Below are positions 8,367 through 16,377 of a stretch of DNA of 57,926 bases, in pieces (position 1 is the first letter of the stretch; each line of letters begins with the position of its first letter). A program made the translations under genes and the position numbers. The DNA is from DATLXU01 sp035575515. Its GTDB lineage: Bacteria; Acidobacteriota; Blastocatellia; UBA7656. The notes under the pieces were generated by a model. That model saw nothing but the letters and a program-made list of their open reading frames with translations, searched no databases and was not told the origin of the DNA. The stretch covers positions 1 to 57,926 of the forward strand of contig DATLXU010000146.1 in assembly GCA_035575515.1 (NCBI GenBank), given 5' to 3'.

Positions 8367-8839
8367 ATTTTTTCTATTCCTCTTTCTGTTTTGGTCTCTG
8401 TGCCTGGGCACAGGCAATTAAAAGATTAAATCGCGGCGAGCAGTTGCCCGTTCCTTCAGGAACGAAGGCCGACGCGCCGCTCAAAAAAGATGCCCCTGCT
8501 TTGGCCGCCCCTTATCGAGCCAGCAAAACAGGGGTTTTTCTTCGACGCGAAGATTACTACACCAGAATGAAACTTGCAACCGGAAACTGTCAAAAAATCC
8601 CATTTTTCTTGGGAAAAATGCATAGAATTGCAAAACCTCGCTTTCCGGTCGCCGATCTTTGAAACGCATGCAATTGTCAGTGTCATTGAAGGCATCGCCG
8701 AAGGCCCGCTTCATTTTTATTGACTCGCTTCTGTTGCGGTGAGAAAATTTCGCCTGTAAACATTTAGGCGCGCGGCGCAGCAGGTCTTAGCCCTCTGCCT
8801 CTTATTTGTTGAGCCTTCGCCTTTATCGAGTAGTTGACG
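8367..8839. other. Divergent intergenic region between HU and the nuclease gene
   Basis: About 470 bases holding regulatory sequence for both genes. Two short perfect stems are visible: CTGTGCC-TG-GGCACAG at 8397-8412, which would lie in the HU leader, and CGTTCCT-TC-AGGAACG at 8450-8465. A promoter-like pair for the nuclease gene is at 8720-8748. The open frames here (for example 8444-8662) show no ribosome-binding site or protein-like composition. Confidence 0.5.
8720..8748 (+). promoter_or_regulatory. Likely sigma70-type promoter for the nuclease gene
   Basis: TTGACT (8720-8725) and GAAAAT (8743-8748) are separated by 17 bases. The -35 matches consensus at five of six positions. It lies about 90 bases upstream of the start codon. 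Confidence 0.4.
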
Positions 8840-9769
8840 ATGTTGTCATTCAAACAAGAGACTGAAACAGAGACTTATCCGGAACGATGGGCCATCGGTG
8901 TTGATCGCAAGCACGTAGCGGTTTACGTTTCGCTCGCGCTCATCGCGGGCTTCGCGCTCGGCTTTGCGCTTGCGCGCGTGATCCTGCTCAAACAGAATCC
9001 TGCGCCGACGGTCGTTTCCGCATCTCAAACGCCGCAGCGAACGGCTGGCGCGAACACGGACGCCGCGCCTGCTGCTCAAGCCGCGCCCGGCGAGTATCAT
9101 CGAGTCACGCGCATTGTTAGAGCCGATACGTTTGAGGTCGAAGGTGTAGGAACTGTGCGGCTCATAGGAATCGAGACGCTCGACGCCAAACAACCGCAAA
9201 ACGCTTACGGCGCGCAGGGACAAAAGGCGCTCAAGTTCGCAGAAGAGACATTGCTCGGTCAGGATGTGCGCATCGAATTCGATCCGGCGAATGCAGCACG
9301 CGGCAATCGCGATGAGCAAGGCAACACGCTGGCGTATGTTTACACGCGGGATGGAACTCTTATTAACGGCGAACTGATCAAGCAGGGCCTGGCCTTTGTG
9401 CGCTCGGACGAACAGTTTCAAATGAGCGAATCGTTCCGCTCCTATGAGCGCGAAGCGATGCAGGCGGCTCGCGGCGTGTGGGGATCATCTACGCCCGCTC
9501 AGGCAGGTCAGACAACGCCCGCAGACAGATCAAAACTCTCGGCGCTTCCGCCAGATGCAATCGGCCCAAATATCCCTGCGACTACAACAAGCCCCGTCGC
9601 GCCTATGGAGCGCATGGTTTATGTCTCGCAGGATAAGAAGTATCACAAGGAAGCAAGTTGCGAATTGATGGACAAGCGAGGGCAACGGCTTCCGGAGTCT
9701 CAGGCGAAAGCTCAAGGGTACACGCCGTGCAGCAGGTGTTATCCTTCAAATACAATTAAGGTGCGATAA
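8840..9769 (+). CDS. Membrane-anchored SNase-like (thermonuclease) protein with C-terminal metal-binding motif
   Basis: A protein of about 309 residues. A cytoplasmic N-terminus is followed by one transmembrane helix (about residues 28-50) and an Ala/Pro/Thr linker. A staphylococcal-nuclease-like domain follows (about 85-215; VTRIVRADTFEVEG, VRLIGIETLD, YGAQGQKALKFAEE, GTLINGELIKQGLAFV). The C-terminus has KYHKEASCELM and GYTPCSRCYP, a Cys/His arrangement seen in small zinc-binding tails of exported proteins. The domain would lie outside the inner membrane, so extracytoplasmic nucleic-acid hydrolysis is likely. The canonical catalytic arginines are only partly recognisable. ATG 8840 is preferred over TTG 8834. 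Confidence 0.8.
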   Translation: MLSFKQETETETYPERWAIGVDRKHVAVYVSLALIAGFALGFALARVILLKQNPAPTVVSASQTPQRTAGANTDAAPAAQAAPGEYHRVTRIVRADTFEVEGVGTVRLIGIETLDAKQPQNAYGAQGQKALKFAEETLLGQDVRIEFDPANAARGNRDEQGNTLAYVYTRDGTLINGELIKQGLAFVRSDEQFQMSESFRSYEREAMQAARGVWGSSTPAQAGQTTPADRSKLSALPPDAIGPNIPATTTSPVAPMERMVYVSQDKKYHKEASCELMDKRGQRLPESQAKAQGYTPCSRCYPSNTIKVR

Positions 9770-9922
9770 TCTAAGAAGCGCGAAACGGATTCTTACTTTC
9801 AAAGTTTCTATTGACTGATGGTATATACTGTTCGTTGGATTGCCGCAAAACCAGCTTGATTTCTTAGCCTCTAAGTGGGAAAGCCCCTCCAGCTTAGCTA
9901 CAGGCCCTGCAGGACGAAAAAG

Positions 9923-10702
9923 ATGGATTCAAACATGAACCAGCGGTGGATTACTGTCTGCTCTTTGGGATTGATAATGATAATTGCGCTTGGAACACGG
10001 AGCGAGGTTTCAGGCGTTTCCCACAATGCAAAGCCCTATCCAAGCCACGCTGCTAAGAATAAAGCCGCGCCGTCAATTCGCGCAAAATCTTCCTCGCCTG
10101 AAGTTTCAAGTTGCATGCCATGCGGCGGCCTCAAGCCTGTAAGCAACAGGTCGTCTGCCCCGACAGGCCGCAGGTCATCAAGAAAGCAGCCGTGTCATCC
10201 CAAAGGCTATGTTGACCCGAAGATTGCAAGAAATTACAAAGCCGCGCTTCGCGATTTGAAGCGGGCAGGCATCCAGCCGAAAATCACGAGCGCGTGGCGT
10301 TCGTCCGATTACCAGGCCCAACTTTATAAATGCTCTAAGAGCGGGAGGTGCCGTCGTGCGCATCCCGGCTTGTACCATGCGCTGCCGCCGGGCAAATCTC
10401 TGCACGAAGCCGGATTCGCGGTTGACATATCAGGCGTCGCCGCAGGGCCGCGCGGCAACAAGCGACTGACTCCGCGCGGTCGCCGCATAGTTGGAATAAT
10501 GCAGAAACACGGTTTCAGGTGGAGATACGGGCTATCGGACCCGGCGCACTTTGAAGCCGACCCGCGAAAGCATGGCTACAGGAGTTTCAAGCAGGCTTTG
10601 GTGCGCAATCAGACTACGTGCTCAGCCAAAAACGGCGCGGCAAGCATTCGGAAGAAGGCCGCACGCGGAACCGTTGTCAGAGCAACCGCAAGCCTGCGTT
10701 AG
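9923..10702 (+). CDS. VanY/DD-carboxypeptidase-type M15 peptidase, exported
   Basis: About 259 residues. After a signal-like hydrophobic segment (WITVCSLGLIMIIALG) comes a basic, Ser/Pro/Lys-rich spacer with two cysteine pairs, then an M15/LAS peptidase domain. Visible motifs are ITSAWRSSDYQAQLY, the zinc-ligand segment SLHEAGFAVDISG (HxxxxxxD) and the third ligand in DPAHFEADP. Such enzymes trim D-Ala from peptidoglycan stem peptides in the periplasm. The ATG at 9923 has AGGA upstream, while the GTG at 9875 would add a segment lying inside a possibly structured leader. A strong terminator follows. Confidence 0.85.
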   Translation: MDSNMNQRWITVCSLGLIMIIALGTRSEVSGVSHNAKPYPSHAAKNKAAPSIRAKSSSPEVSSCMPCGGLKPVSNRSSAPTGRRSSRKQPCHPKGYVDPKIARNYKAALRDLKRAGIQPKITSAWRSSDYQAQLYKCSKSGRCRRAHPGLYHALPPGKSLHEAGFAVDISGVAAGPRGNKRLTPRGRRIVGIMQKHGFRWRYGLSDPAHFEADPRKHGYRSFKQALVRNQTTCSAKNGAASIRKKAARGTVVRATASLR

Positions 10703-10769
10703 CGAAACGAGCGTAAAACTCGCCTTCATCAAAACATCGAGTAGCTCAGAGATGAACAGCTAAACTTTG

Positions 10770-10818
10770 AAGAGGCGATCAAGCAAGATTCGCTCTTGTC
10801 TCGCCTCTTATTTTCTTT
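10770..10818 (+). terminator. Rho-independent terminator after the M15 peptidase
   Basis: The 9-bp stem AAGAGGCGA/TCGCCTCTT (10770-10778 with 10801-10809) contains an inner CAAG/CTTG pairing and is followed by ATTTTCTTT. The same hairpin ends at the stop codon of the convergent BON gene and may serve both. Confidence 0.75.
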
Positions 10819-11402
10819 CATCTCTTCGCTGGCTCGCCTTTCACCACGACGCCGCTGGCGTCAACCGATTTTACGCCCGGTAATTTTCGTATTGCCTGGA
10901 CGGCGTAAACCTTCTGATCAGAAGTATCCACTTCCCCGCTCAGCCTGACTACACCGCCCTGCGGCAGAATTGAAAGCGACGGCGCAATCTTGTCGTCAGA
11001 GTCAACGAGTTTTTCAATCTCTTCTTTGATTTTGTCATCCGACACGCTCACCTCAGGCTGTTTCGCTTCCGGCGCGACCTGAAGCTGGTTGTTGACATCC
11101 CTCACTCCCTGAACGTTTCGGACAATGGCTGCGGCGGCGGCTTTCGTCTCTTCCGAATCAACCGTGCCGGTGAGCGTGACCACTCCGCCTCTGGTATCAA
11201 TTTCGGTTGCAAACCCGCTCGTGCGCGAATCGGCAAGCAAAGCGAGTTTTGCTTGAGCGGTAATCTCTTCGTCGCTCACCGTTGCCTGAGCAGTGTTTGT
11301 ATTGGCGCTGGTTTGACCTTCGCGGTTGCTTTGTTCCGGGCGAACGCAGGCGAAATTAAAAAGGACGGCGCAGGCAATTAGCGCCAGCAGGAGCTTTCGC
11401 AT
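10818..11402 (-). CDS. Exported protein with two BON domains
   Basis: About 194 residues. A short basic start and hydrophobic stretch (MRKLLLALIACAVLFNFACVRPE) looks like a signal peptide with a poor lipobox. Two BON repeats follow, each of the form D..I...(V/L)...L..D.....(G)G.V.L.G.V(D/E)(T/S): about residues 48-110 (ending VRDVNNQLQV) and 120-190 (ending LPGVKSVDASGVVV). BON domains are thought to bind phospholipid or other envelope partners, as in OsmY. Start 11402 was chosen because it gives a normal signal peptide; in-frame ATG 11414 is also possible. Neither has a clear ribosome-binding site. Confidence 0.85.
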   Translation of the reverse strand: MRKLLLALIACAVLFNFACVRPEQSNREGQTSANTNTAQATVSDEEITAQAKLALLADSRTSGFATEIDTRGGVVTLTGTVDSEETKAAAAAIVRNVQGVRDVNNQLQVAPEAKQPEVSVSDDKIKEEIEKLVDSDDKIAPSLSILPQGGVVRLSGEVDTSDQKVYAVQAIRKLPGVKSVDASGVVVKGEPAKR

Positions 11403-11572
11403 AAAAGGCGACATCTGTAGGGCGCGCAATGGGCGCGATAATTTTGCAAACGTCACGCCTGTAGTATACAACAAAGACCGTTGCGCGCCGACAGCCTTGC
11501 GCTATCTTAAAATGAAAAAGATAAGAGGGTTTATTCTTGATGGATTCGAGCGGTTGGGCTATTGCTGCTGGC

Positions 11573-11672
11573 CTGAGAGGTGGGATAGGTTGCAAGGGTA
11601 TGACAAGTCCTTTGCCATACCCTTGCAACGATAATAGCTTGAGAACCTGAGCCTATCAGCCCATGCTCTCAG
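11573..11672. repeat. Nested palindromic element
   Basis: The inner stem is a perfect 14-bp inverted repeat, GTTGCAAGGGTATG at 11589-11602 and its complement at 11616-11629, with a 13-base loop. Outside it, CTGAGAGGTGGGATAGG (11573-11589) is loosely mirrored by CCTATCAGCCCATGCTCTCAG (11652-11672). There is no T-tract on either side. It lies between two minus-strand genes and could be a dispersed element or an mRNA-stabilising structure. Confidence 0.6.
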
Positions 11673-11685
11673 CTTCACGAGATAG

Positions 11686-11949
11686 TTATTTCTTCTTGGG
11701 CTCTTCTTTCTTCTTGGGTTCTTCCTTCTTGGGTTCTTCCTTCTTAGGCTCTTCCTTGGTGCCCATGTTGGCGTTCATATTAGAAGGAGCCGGAGTAGGC
11801 ATTGGAGCTGGAGTCGGTGGCGGAGGAGCAGTGTTGGTAGTAGCCTTCTTCTCACCCATGTTAGCATTGCCGCCGCCCTCACCGCCGCAGCCAAATGTCA
11901 CAACAAGCAGCGTCAACAGAACAACCAAAGCGAAAATTTTTCTCATCAT
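11686..11949 (-). CDS. Small lipoprotein with Lys/Glu/Pro repeats
   Basis: An 87-residue protein with a strong lipoprotein signal: MMRKIFALVVLLTLLVVTFGC, with lipidation expected at the cysteine (VTFGC). The mature part is low complexity: Gly/Asn-rich, then Pro/Ala/Thr/Met-rich, then repeated KEEPKK units to the end. It has no catalytic features and may be a flexible envelope spacer. The ribosome-binding site GAAAGGAGA lies directly before the tandem ATG codons. No family is recognised. Confidence 0.75.
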   Translation of the reverse strand: MMRKIFALVVLLTLLVVTFGCGGEGGGNANMGEKKATTNTAPPPPTPAPMPTPAPSNMNANMGTKEEPKKEEPKKEEPKKKEEPKKK

Positions 11950-12145
11950 CTTCTCCTTTCAGAATTGCCGCATCTTTCGTGCGGCGAAATTGAGTTTTTG
12001 TTACGGGGAGCATATATACCATATTCCCACGCGAATTCCTAGCCCCATCTGAGCGGAAACCAAAATATTTCTTGAGCCTTACAAATCCGCGCCGGGCTGT
12101 GATAAATTGGCCCGCACACCTTTGCAAACCAGTTTAGGGGGATGA

Positions 12146-13993
12146 ATGAAACTCACAGCGATTGATTGGGTAATTATCGCGAGCTATTTCCTTTTATCTC
12201 TTGCCGTCGGGCTTTATTACACCCGGCGCGCAAGCCGTTCGGTCTCAGAATTCTTCTTGTCTGACCGCTCGATGCCGTGGTGGCTGGCGGGCACTTCGAT
12301 GGTGGCAACAACATTTGCAGCCGACACGCCGCTTGCCGTCACTGAGATGGTCGCCAAAAACGGCGTCGCGGGCAACTGGCTCTGGTGGAGCCTGCTCGCA
12401 AGCGGGATGCTTACGGTCTTCTTCTTCGCGCGACTGTGGCGGCGAGCAGAAGTAATGACCGATGTTGAGTTCGCGGAGATTCGCTACTCTGGTCGGCCAG
12501 CCGCCTTCCTTCGCGGTTTTCGCGCGCTCTACCTGGGTCTGCCGGTCAATTTAATAATCATGGGGTGGGTTAATCTCGGCATGGCAAAGGTGCTGGGGGC
12601 TACGCTCGGCATAGCCAAGCTACAGGCGCTCGGCCTATGTCTCGGAATTACTTTTCTCTATTCGATACTTTCGGGCCTGTGGGGTGTTGTCGTCACGGAC
12701 GCAGTTCAGTTCGTCATTGCCATGATAGGTTCTATCGCGCTCGCATTCTTCGCGCTGGATGCTGTAGGCGGAATTGCCGGACTGAAAGCGCAGCTCGGCG
12801 CGGTCACTCCGCCAGGCGGCAGCGCGCCCTTTGGCGATTCGGAAAAGGTGCTTGCTATTCTGCCCGACGGCTCTGCTTTATGGATGCTTCCTTTGTTGAC
12901 GCTTGCAGTTTATCTAGGCGTGAACTGGTGGGCTTCGTGGTATCCGGGCGCTGAGCCTGGCGGCGGCGGCTACATCGCGCAGCGCATCTTCTCGGCAAAA
13001 AATGAGAAGCACGGAGTCTTTGCGACTCTCTGGTTCAATGTCGCGCATTATGCGCTCAGGCCATGGCCCTGGGTCATTGTTGCGCTCTGCTCGCTTGTGC
13101 TAGTTCACAATGGCGCTTTCGATATAATCAACCCCGACACGGGCAAGCCGGACCCAGGAATCGGATATGTTCAACTGATGAATCATCTCCTGCCCGCAGC
13201 GTTTCGGGGATTGCTGCTCGCATCCTTCGCCGCCGCTTATATGTCAACCATCTCGACTCAAATGAACTGGGGTTCATCATATCTCATCAACGATTTCTAT
13301 CGCCGCTTCGTCAAGCCAAAAGCAACAGAACGCCATTATGTTTTGGCCGCGCGCATTGCGACGGCAATCGTCATGTTGCTCTCGATAGTAGTTACCTACT
13401 TCATGTCGAGAATCACAGGTGGGTGGGAAATGCTTATGTTATTGGGAGCGGGCACCGGTCTGGTTTACATTCTCAGATGGTACTGGTGGCGAATCAACGC
13501 CTGGTCCGAAATAGCTGCAATGATAGCGGCGTTCATTGTTTCGATGACTCTGCGTTTTCTCGGCACACCCGATCAAAATAAACAGTCAATCGTTTCATGG
13601 CTGAATCCCGACACGCCTATCGGCTTTGCATGGTCGCTCATATTGACCGTCGCCATCACGACAGCCGTTTGGCTAATAGTGACATTTGCAACCAAGCCTG
13701 AGCCTGAAGAAAAACTCAATGAATTCTATAGAAAGGTTTACCCGGACGGTCCTGGATGGGCGCACATCGCAAAGCTCGCTGGCAAAAGTGAAAGGCGCGG
13801 CTCGCTCGGCCTCAACTTCCTCAACTGGCTGATGGGGTGCGTGCTGGTTTACTCTTTTCTCTTCGGCATCGGCGAGATCATTTTCGGCCACGCGGTAAGA
13901 GGAGTGATATTCATCCTTGCAGGCATCCTCGCCGGTCTTGTGCTTCTGCGAACGCTCAACCGCGCTGGCTGGCAAGCAGAAGATGGCAAATAG
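12146..13993 (+). CDS. Sodium:solute symporter (SSS family)
   Basis: A 615-residue inner-membrane transporter with roughly 13-15 hydrophobic helices. The start (DWVIIASYFLLSLAVGLYY), the SEFFLSDRSMPWWLAG segment and FAADTPLAVTEMVA are characteristic of the SSS family, which couples sugar, amino-acid or other solute uptake to sodium. The last helices lie beyond the core fold, as in sugar-transporting members. It sits 57 bases upstream of the GH3/NagZ-type gene on the same strand, suggesting import of an amino-sugar or related product of that enzyme, which is an inference. The ribosome-binding site is AGGGGGATGA. Confidence 0.9.
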   Translation: MKLTAIDWVIIASYFLLSLAVGLYYTRRASRSVSEFFLSDRSMPWWLAGTSMVATTFAADTPLAVTEMVAKNGVAGNWLWWSLLASGMLTVFFFARLWRRAEVMTDVEFAEIRYSGRPAAFLRGFRALYLGLPVNLIIMGWVNLGMAKVLGATLGIAKLQALGLCLGITFLYSILSGLWGVVVTDAVQFVIAMIGSIALAFFALDAVGGIAGLKAQLGAVTPPGGSAPFGDSEKVLAILPDGSALWMLPLLTLAVYLGVNWWASWYPGAEPGGGGYIAQRIFSAKNEKHGVFATLWFNVAHYALRPWPWVIVALCSLVLVHNGAFDIINPDTGKPDPGIGYVQLMNHLLPAAFRGLLLASFAAAYMSTISTQMNWGSSYLINDFYRRFVKPKATERHYVLAARIATAIVMLLSIVVTYFMSRITGGWEMLMLLGAGTGLVYILRWYWWRINAWSEIAAMIAAFIVSMTLRFLGTPDQNKQSIVSWLNPDTPIGFAWSLILTVAITTAVWLIVTFATKPEPEEKLNEFYRKVYPDGPGWAHIAKLAGKSERRGSLGLNFLNWLMGCVLVYSFLFGIGEIIFGHAVRGVIFILAGILAGLVLLRTLNRAGWQAEDGK

Positions 13994-14050
13994 CGTGGCC
14001 GCAGGCTTGCGCAACAAATCGGCATTAATATAGAGAGACTGGGAGAATAA

Positions 14051-15829
14051 ATGTTCTACATCAAGAAATTCCTGCTCGTAATTCTAATTCTTAGCACATC
14101 AAACGCGCTTGCATCGCTTCCCGCAAGCGCGCATCAAAAACCGAAGGCCAAATCATCAGCAACGGAACAATCTTGGGTCGAGAAGACTCTGGCTTCGATG
14201 ACGCTCGATGAAAAGATCGGGCAGTTAATCATCCCTGCGATGGTCGGAATGTTCCTCAGCCAGGACAGCGACGCGTTCAAACAGATGAAGCGCGACGTGA
14301 CAGAATTTCATGTCGGCGGCTACCACATGCTCGGCGAAGTCGACAAGCTGCACGAACCTGCTGGAGTCGCGCTGCTGATCAATCACCTGCAGGACATGGC
14401 GAAAGTGCCGCTGCTGATTACGGCAGACTTTGAAGGAGGCGTCGGGCTTCGCTACATTGGCGCAACTCGATTGCCGCGAGCGATGGCGATGGGCGCGACT
14501 GGAAACACTGACCTCGTTTATCAGGCGGGCCGCGTCACAGCCGAAGAAGCTCGAGCGATGGGCGTGAATGTAAACTTCTACCCGGTGGTTGACGTGAACA
14601 ACAACGCGCGCAACCCGATAATCAATATCCGCTCGTTCGGCGGCGACCCCAAGCTCGTGTCGGAGATGGCTCGCGCATACATTCGCGGCGCGCAATCGGC
14701 AGGCGTGATGGCTACGGCGAAGCACTTTCCCGGTCACGGCGACACGTCGCAGGACTCGCACCTCGAATTGCCAATCGTCGACATTGACCGCGCGCGCCTG
14801 AACGCCATTGAGCTTCCGCCGTTCAAGGCCGCAGTTGATGAAGGAGTCGGCGGCGTGATGAGCGCGCACATCGCGCTTCCCAAGATAGAAACCGAAAACG
14901 TCCCCGCGACGCTTTCCGAAAAGATGCTGACGGGCGTGCTGCGCAAAGAGATGAAATTCGGCGGCGTTATCTTCACCGACGCGATGAACATGCGAGGCGT
15001 CGCGGCGCACTATCCGCAGGGCGAAGCCGCCGTTCGCGCAATCAAAGCAGGCGCAGACATTATTCTTTATCCTGAAAGCGTCGAGCAGGCCTTCAATGCG
15101 ATGAAGCGCGCGGTCGAGTCGGGCGAGATTAAAGAGTCGCGCATTGATGAATCTGTCCGTCGAGTGCTCGCAGCAAAACAAAAGCTCGGACTTGATAAGA
15201 ACGCCAAGGCTGACATCAATCAGTTGGATAAAATTCTCGGCAGCGCCGAGCATCAACGTGTCGCGCAGCAGATAACCGAAAGCGCCATCACGCTCGTGCG
15301 CGATGAACGAAACGTGCTGCCTTTGAACCTGAAGCCTGAGCAGAAAGTTTTATTTATAACGGTTGTTGACAACAACGAAGGCTGGCGCGATGGAGCGCCA
15401 GGACGCGCATTTCTGGCGGGACTACAGAAACGCCATGCCAACACGACGAGCGTTTTTGTTTCAGACAAAACGGCTCCTGCTGAATTTGAATTGATAAAGA
15501 AGCTGGCCGCGCTTTCAGATGTCGTTATAGTCAATGCCTTCATCCGCGTCGCGGCCTACAAAGGCTCGATTGATCTGACTGAAGGCGAGCTTAATCTCTT
15601 GAAGCATCTTTCGGCGCAGCAGAAGCCTTTCGCGTTTGTGCTCTACGGCAGCCCGTACTTGATATCGTTTGTGCCTGAGCTTCCTACATATGTTCTGGCT
15701 TACGAGTATTATCCTGCGGCTGAAGAAGGGGCGCTAAAAACGGTGCTCGGCGAGATAGAGTTCAAAGGCAAGCTCCCAATTGAACTGCCCGGCTTTTACC
15801 CAATCGGCCATTCGGTCGCCAAGAAGTAA
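14051..15829 (+). CDS. GH3 beta-N-acetylhexosaminidase-like enzyme (NagZ type), exported
   Basis: A 592-residue protein with an N-terminal signal peptide (to about residue 27), then a GH3 catalytic domain. KHFPGHGDTSQDSH (224-237) supplies the NagZ-type His/Asp acid-base loop, and FTDAMNMRGV supplies nucleophile Asp310. A second domain (about 400-590) resembles the C-terminal GH3 domain, as in the longer extracytoplasmic members. The expected reaction is release of beta-linked GlcNAc from muropeptides or chitin-type oligomers. The signal peptide argues for periplasmic rather than cytoplasmic recycling. The ribosome-binding site is GGGAG. An unusual open frame continues beyond the stop. Confidence 0.88.
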   Translation: MFYIKKFLLVILILSTSNALASLPASAHQKPKAKSSATEQSWVEKTLASMTLDEKIGQLIIPAMVGMFLSQDSDAFKQMKRDVTEFHVGGYHMLGEVDKLHEPAGVALLINHLQDMAKVPLLITADFEGGVGLRYIGATRLPRAMAMGATGNTDLVYQAGRVTAEEARAMGVNVNFYPVVDVNNNARNPIINIRSFGGDPKLVSEMARAYIRGAQSAGVMATAKHFPGHGDTSQDSHLELPIVDIDRARLNAIELPPFKAAVDEGVGGVMSAHIALPKIETENVPATLSEKMLTGVLRKEMKFGGVIFTDAMNMRGVAAHYPQGEAAVRAIKAGADIILYPESVEQAFNAMKRAVESGEIKESRIDESVRRVLAAKQKLGLDKNAKADINQLDKILGSAEHQRVAQQITESAITLVRDERNVLPLNLKPEQKVLFITVVDNNEGWRDGAPGRAFLAGLQKRHANTTSVFVSDKTAPAEFELIKKLAALSDVVIVNAFIRVAAYKGSIDLTEGELNLLKHLSAQQKPFAFVLYGSPYLISFVPELPTYVLAYEYYPAAEEGALKTVLGEIEFKGKLPIELPGFYPIGHSVAKK

Positions 15830-16069
15830 GCGGATGATAGAGGGTGGCAGCTCTATCAAGCGGGAGGAACCGGTTCCGAGTTTGAGCAGGCAGGCTATTT
15901 GGCTCCGGGTCTGTATCGCGCCGACAGGCTGCTACCCGATTTGAAAACTATAGGAACTGATTGTTGCTTCGATCCGGATTTTTCGTTCCGGCTCTGGAGC
16001 GCGGCAGGCAAGCCTCAGAGACTCAATTCGCCAACTGAAGTTGTATTCTTCACGGCGCTCCAGATTTAG
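15830..16069 (+). pseudogene. Open frame continuing in phase after the NagZ-type stop; possible gene remnant
   Basis: Directly after the TAA at 15827-15829, 79 sense codons follow in the same frame to a TAG at 16067. They read plausibly as protein (for example GWQLYQAGGTGSEFEQAGYL and DPDFSFRLWSAAGKPQRL). There is no ATG or GTG start and no ribosome-binding site. It may be the tail of a decayed gene or, less likely, a readthrough extension. I recognise no family. Confidence 0.3.
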
Positions 16070-16236
16070 ATCAAGCTACAGCAATCCTCTCAGCCGCGCT
16101 GGTACTGCAAAGCCTGCCCTATCGTCACAGGCGCGGGCACCGCTGCGAACGCGGTCTTGATCGAAGATAGCGTGACAGCCATAACTTTTGCTCCCGATCA
16201 TTTTTTCTCATCCTGCTGAGGACAGGATGACGTCTG
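16070..16236. other. Intergenic sequence with a small hairpin
   Basis: Between the open-frame remnant and the peroxidase terminator I see no gene. A perfect 8-bp stem, TCATCCTG/CAGGATGA with a 7-base loop, lies at 16208-16230. It is preceded by TTTTTT and followed after a few bases by AAAAAA, so an extended stem is possible. Confidence 0.5.
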
Positions 16237-16276
16237 AAAAAAGTGGGCCGCGCGGCGGATTCCGCCACTGGCCCAC
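16237..16276 (-). terminator. Rho-independent terminator of the cytochrome c peroxidase gene
   Basis: Read on the minus strand, a strong stem (GTGGGCC at the base, with an inner GGCGG/CCGCC stem) is followed immediately by TTTTTT. The stem base pairs 16243-16249 with 16270-16276. It lies about 100 bases beyond the stop codon. Confidence 0.75.
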
Positions 16277-16377
16277 GATCCATTATTTCTGTGCACAGGC
16301 GGAGCAGATTTACGACTCCCGAATCGCTTATAAAACCTCGTAATCACGCCGCGTTTTGCGCTGATCGAGCAGAACGA

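Noticed and set aside
8444..8662. 72-codon frame upstream of the nuclease gene
   Set aside because: It starts within a hairpin, has no ribosome-binding site and is mirrored by frames on the other strand.
9800..9925. c-di-GMP (GEMM) or c-di-AMP riboswitch before the M15 peptidase
   Set aside because: The conserved core sequences of these classes, as I know them, are not present; only generic stems are seen.
14225..15256. 343-codon minus-strand frame opposite the GH3 gene
   Set aside because: It is antisense to a clearly conserved glycosidase, and its composition (Arg/His/Ala/Val-rich) is that of a shadow frame.
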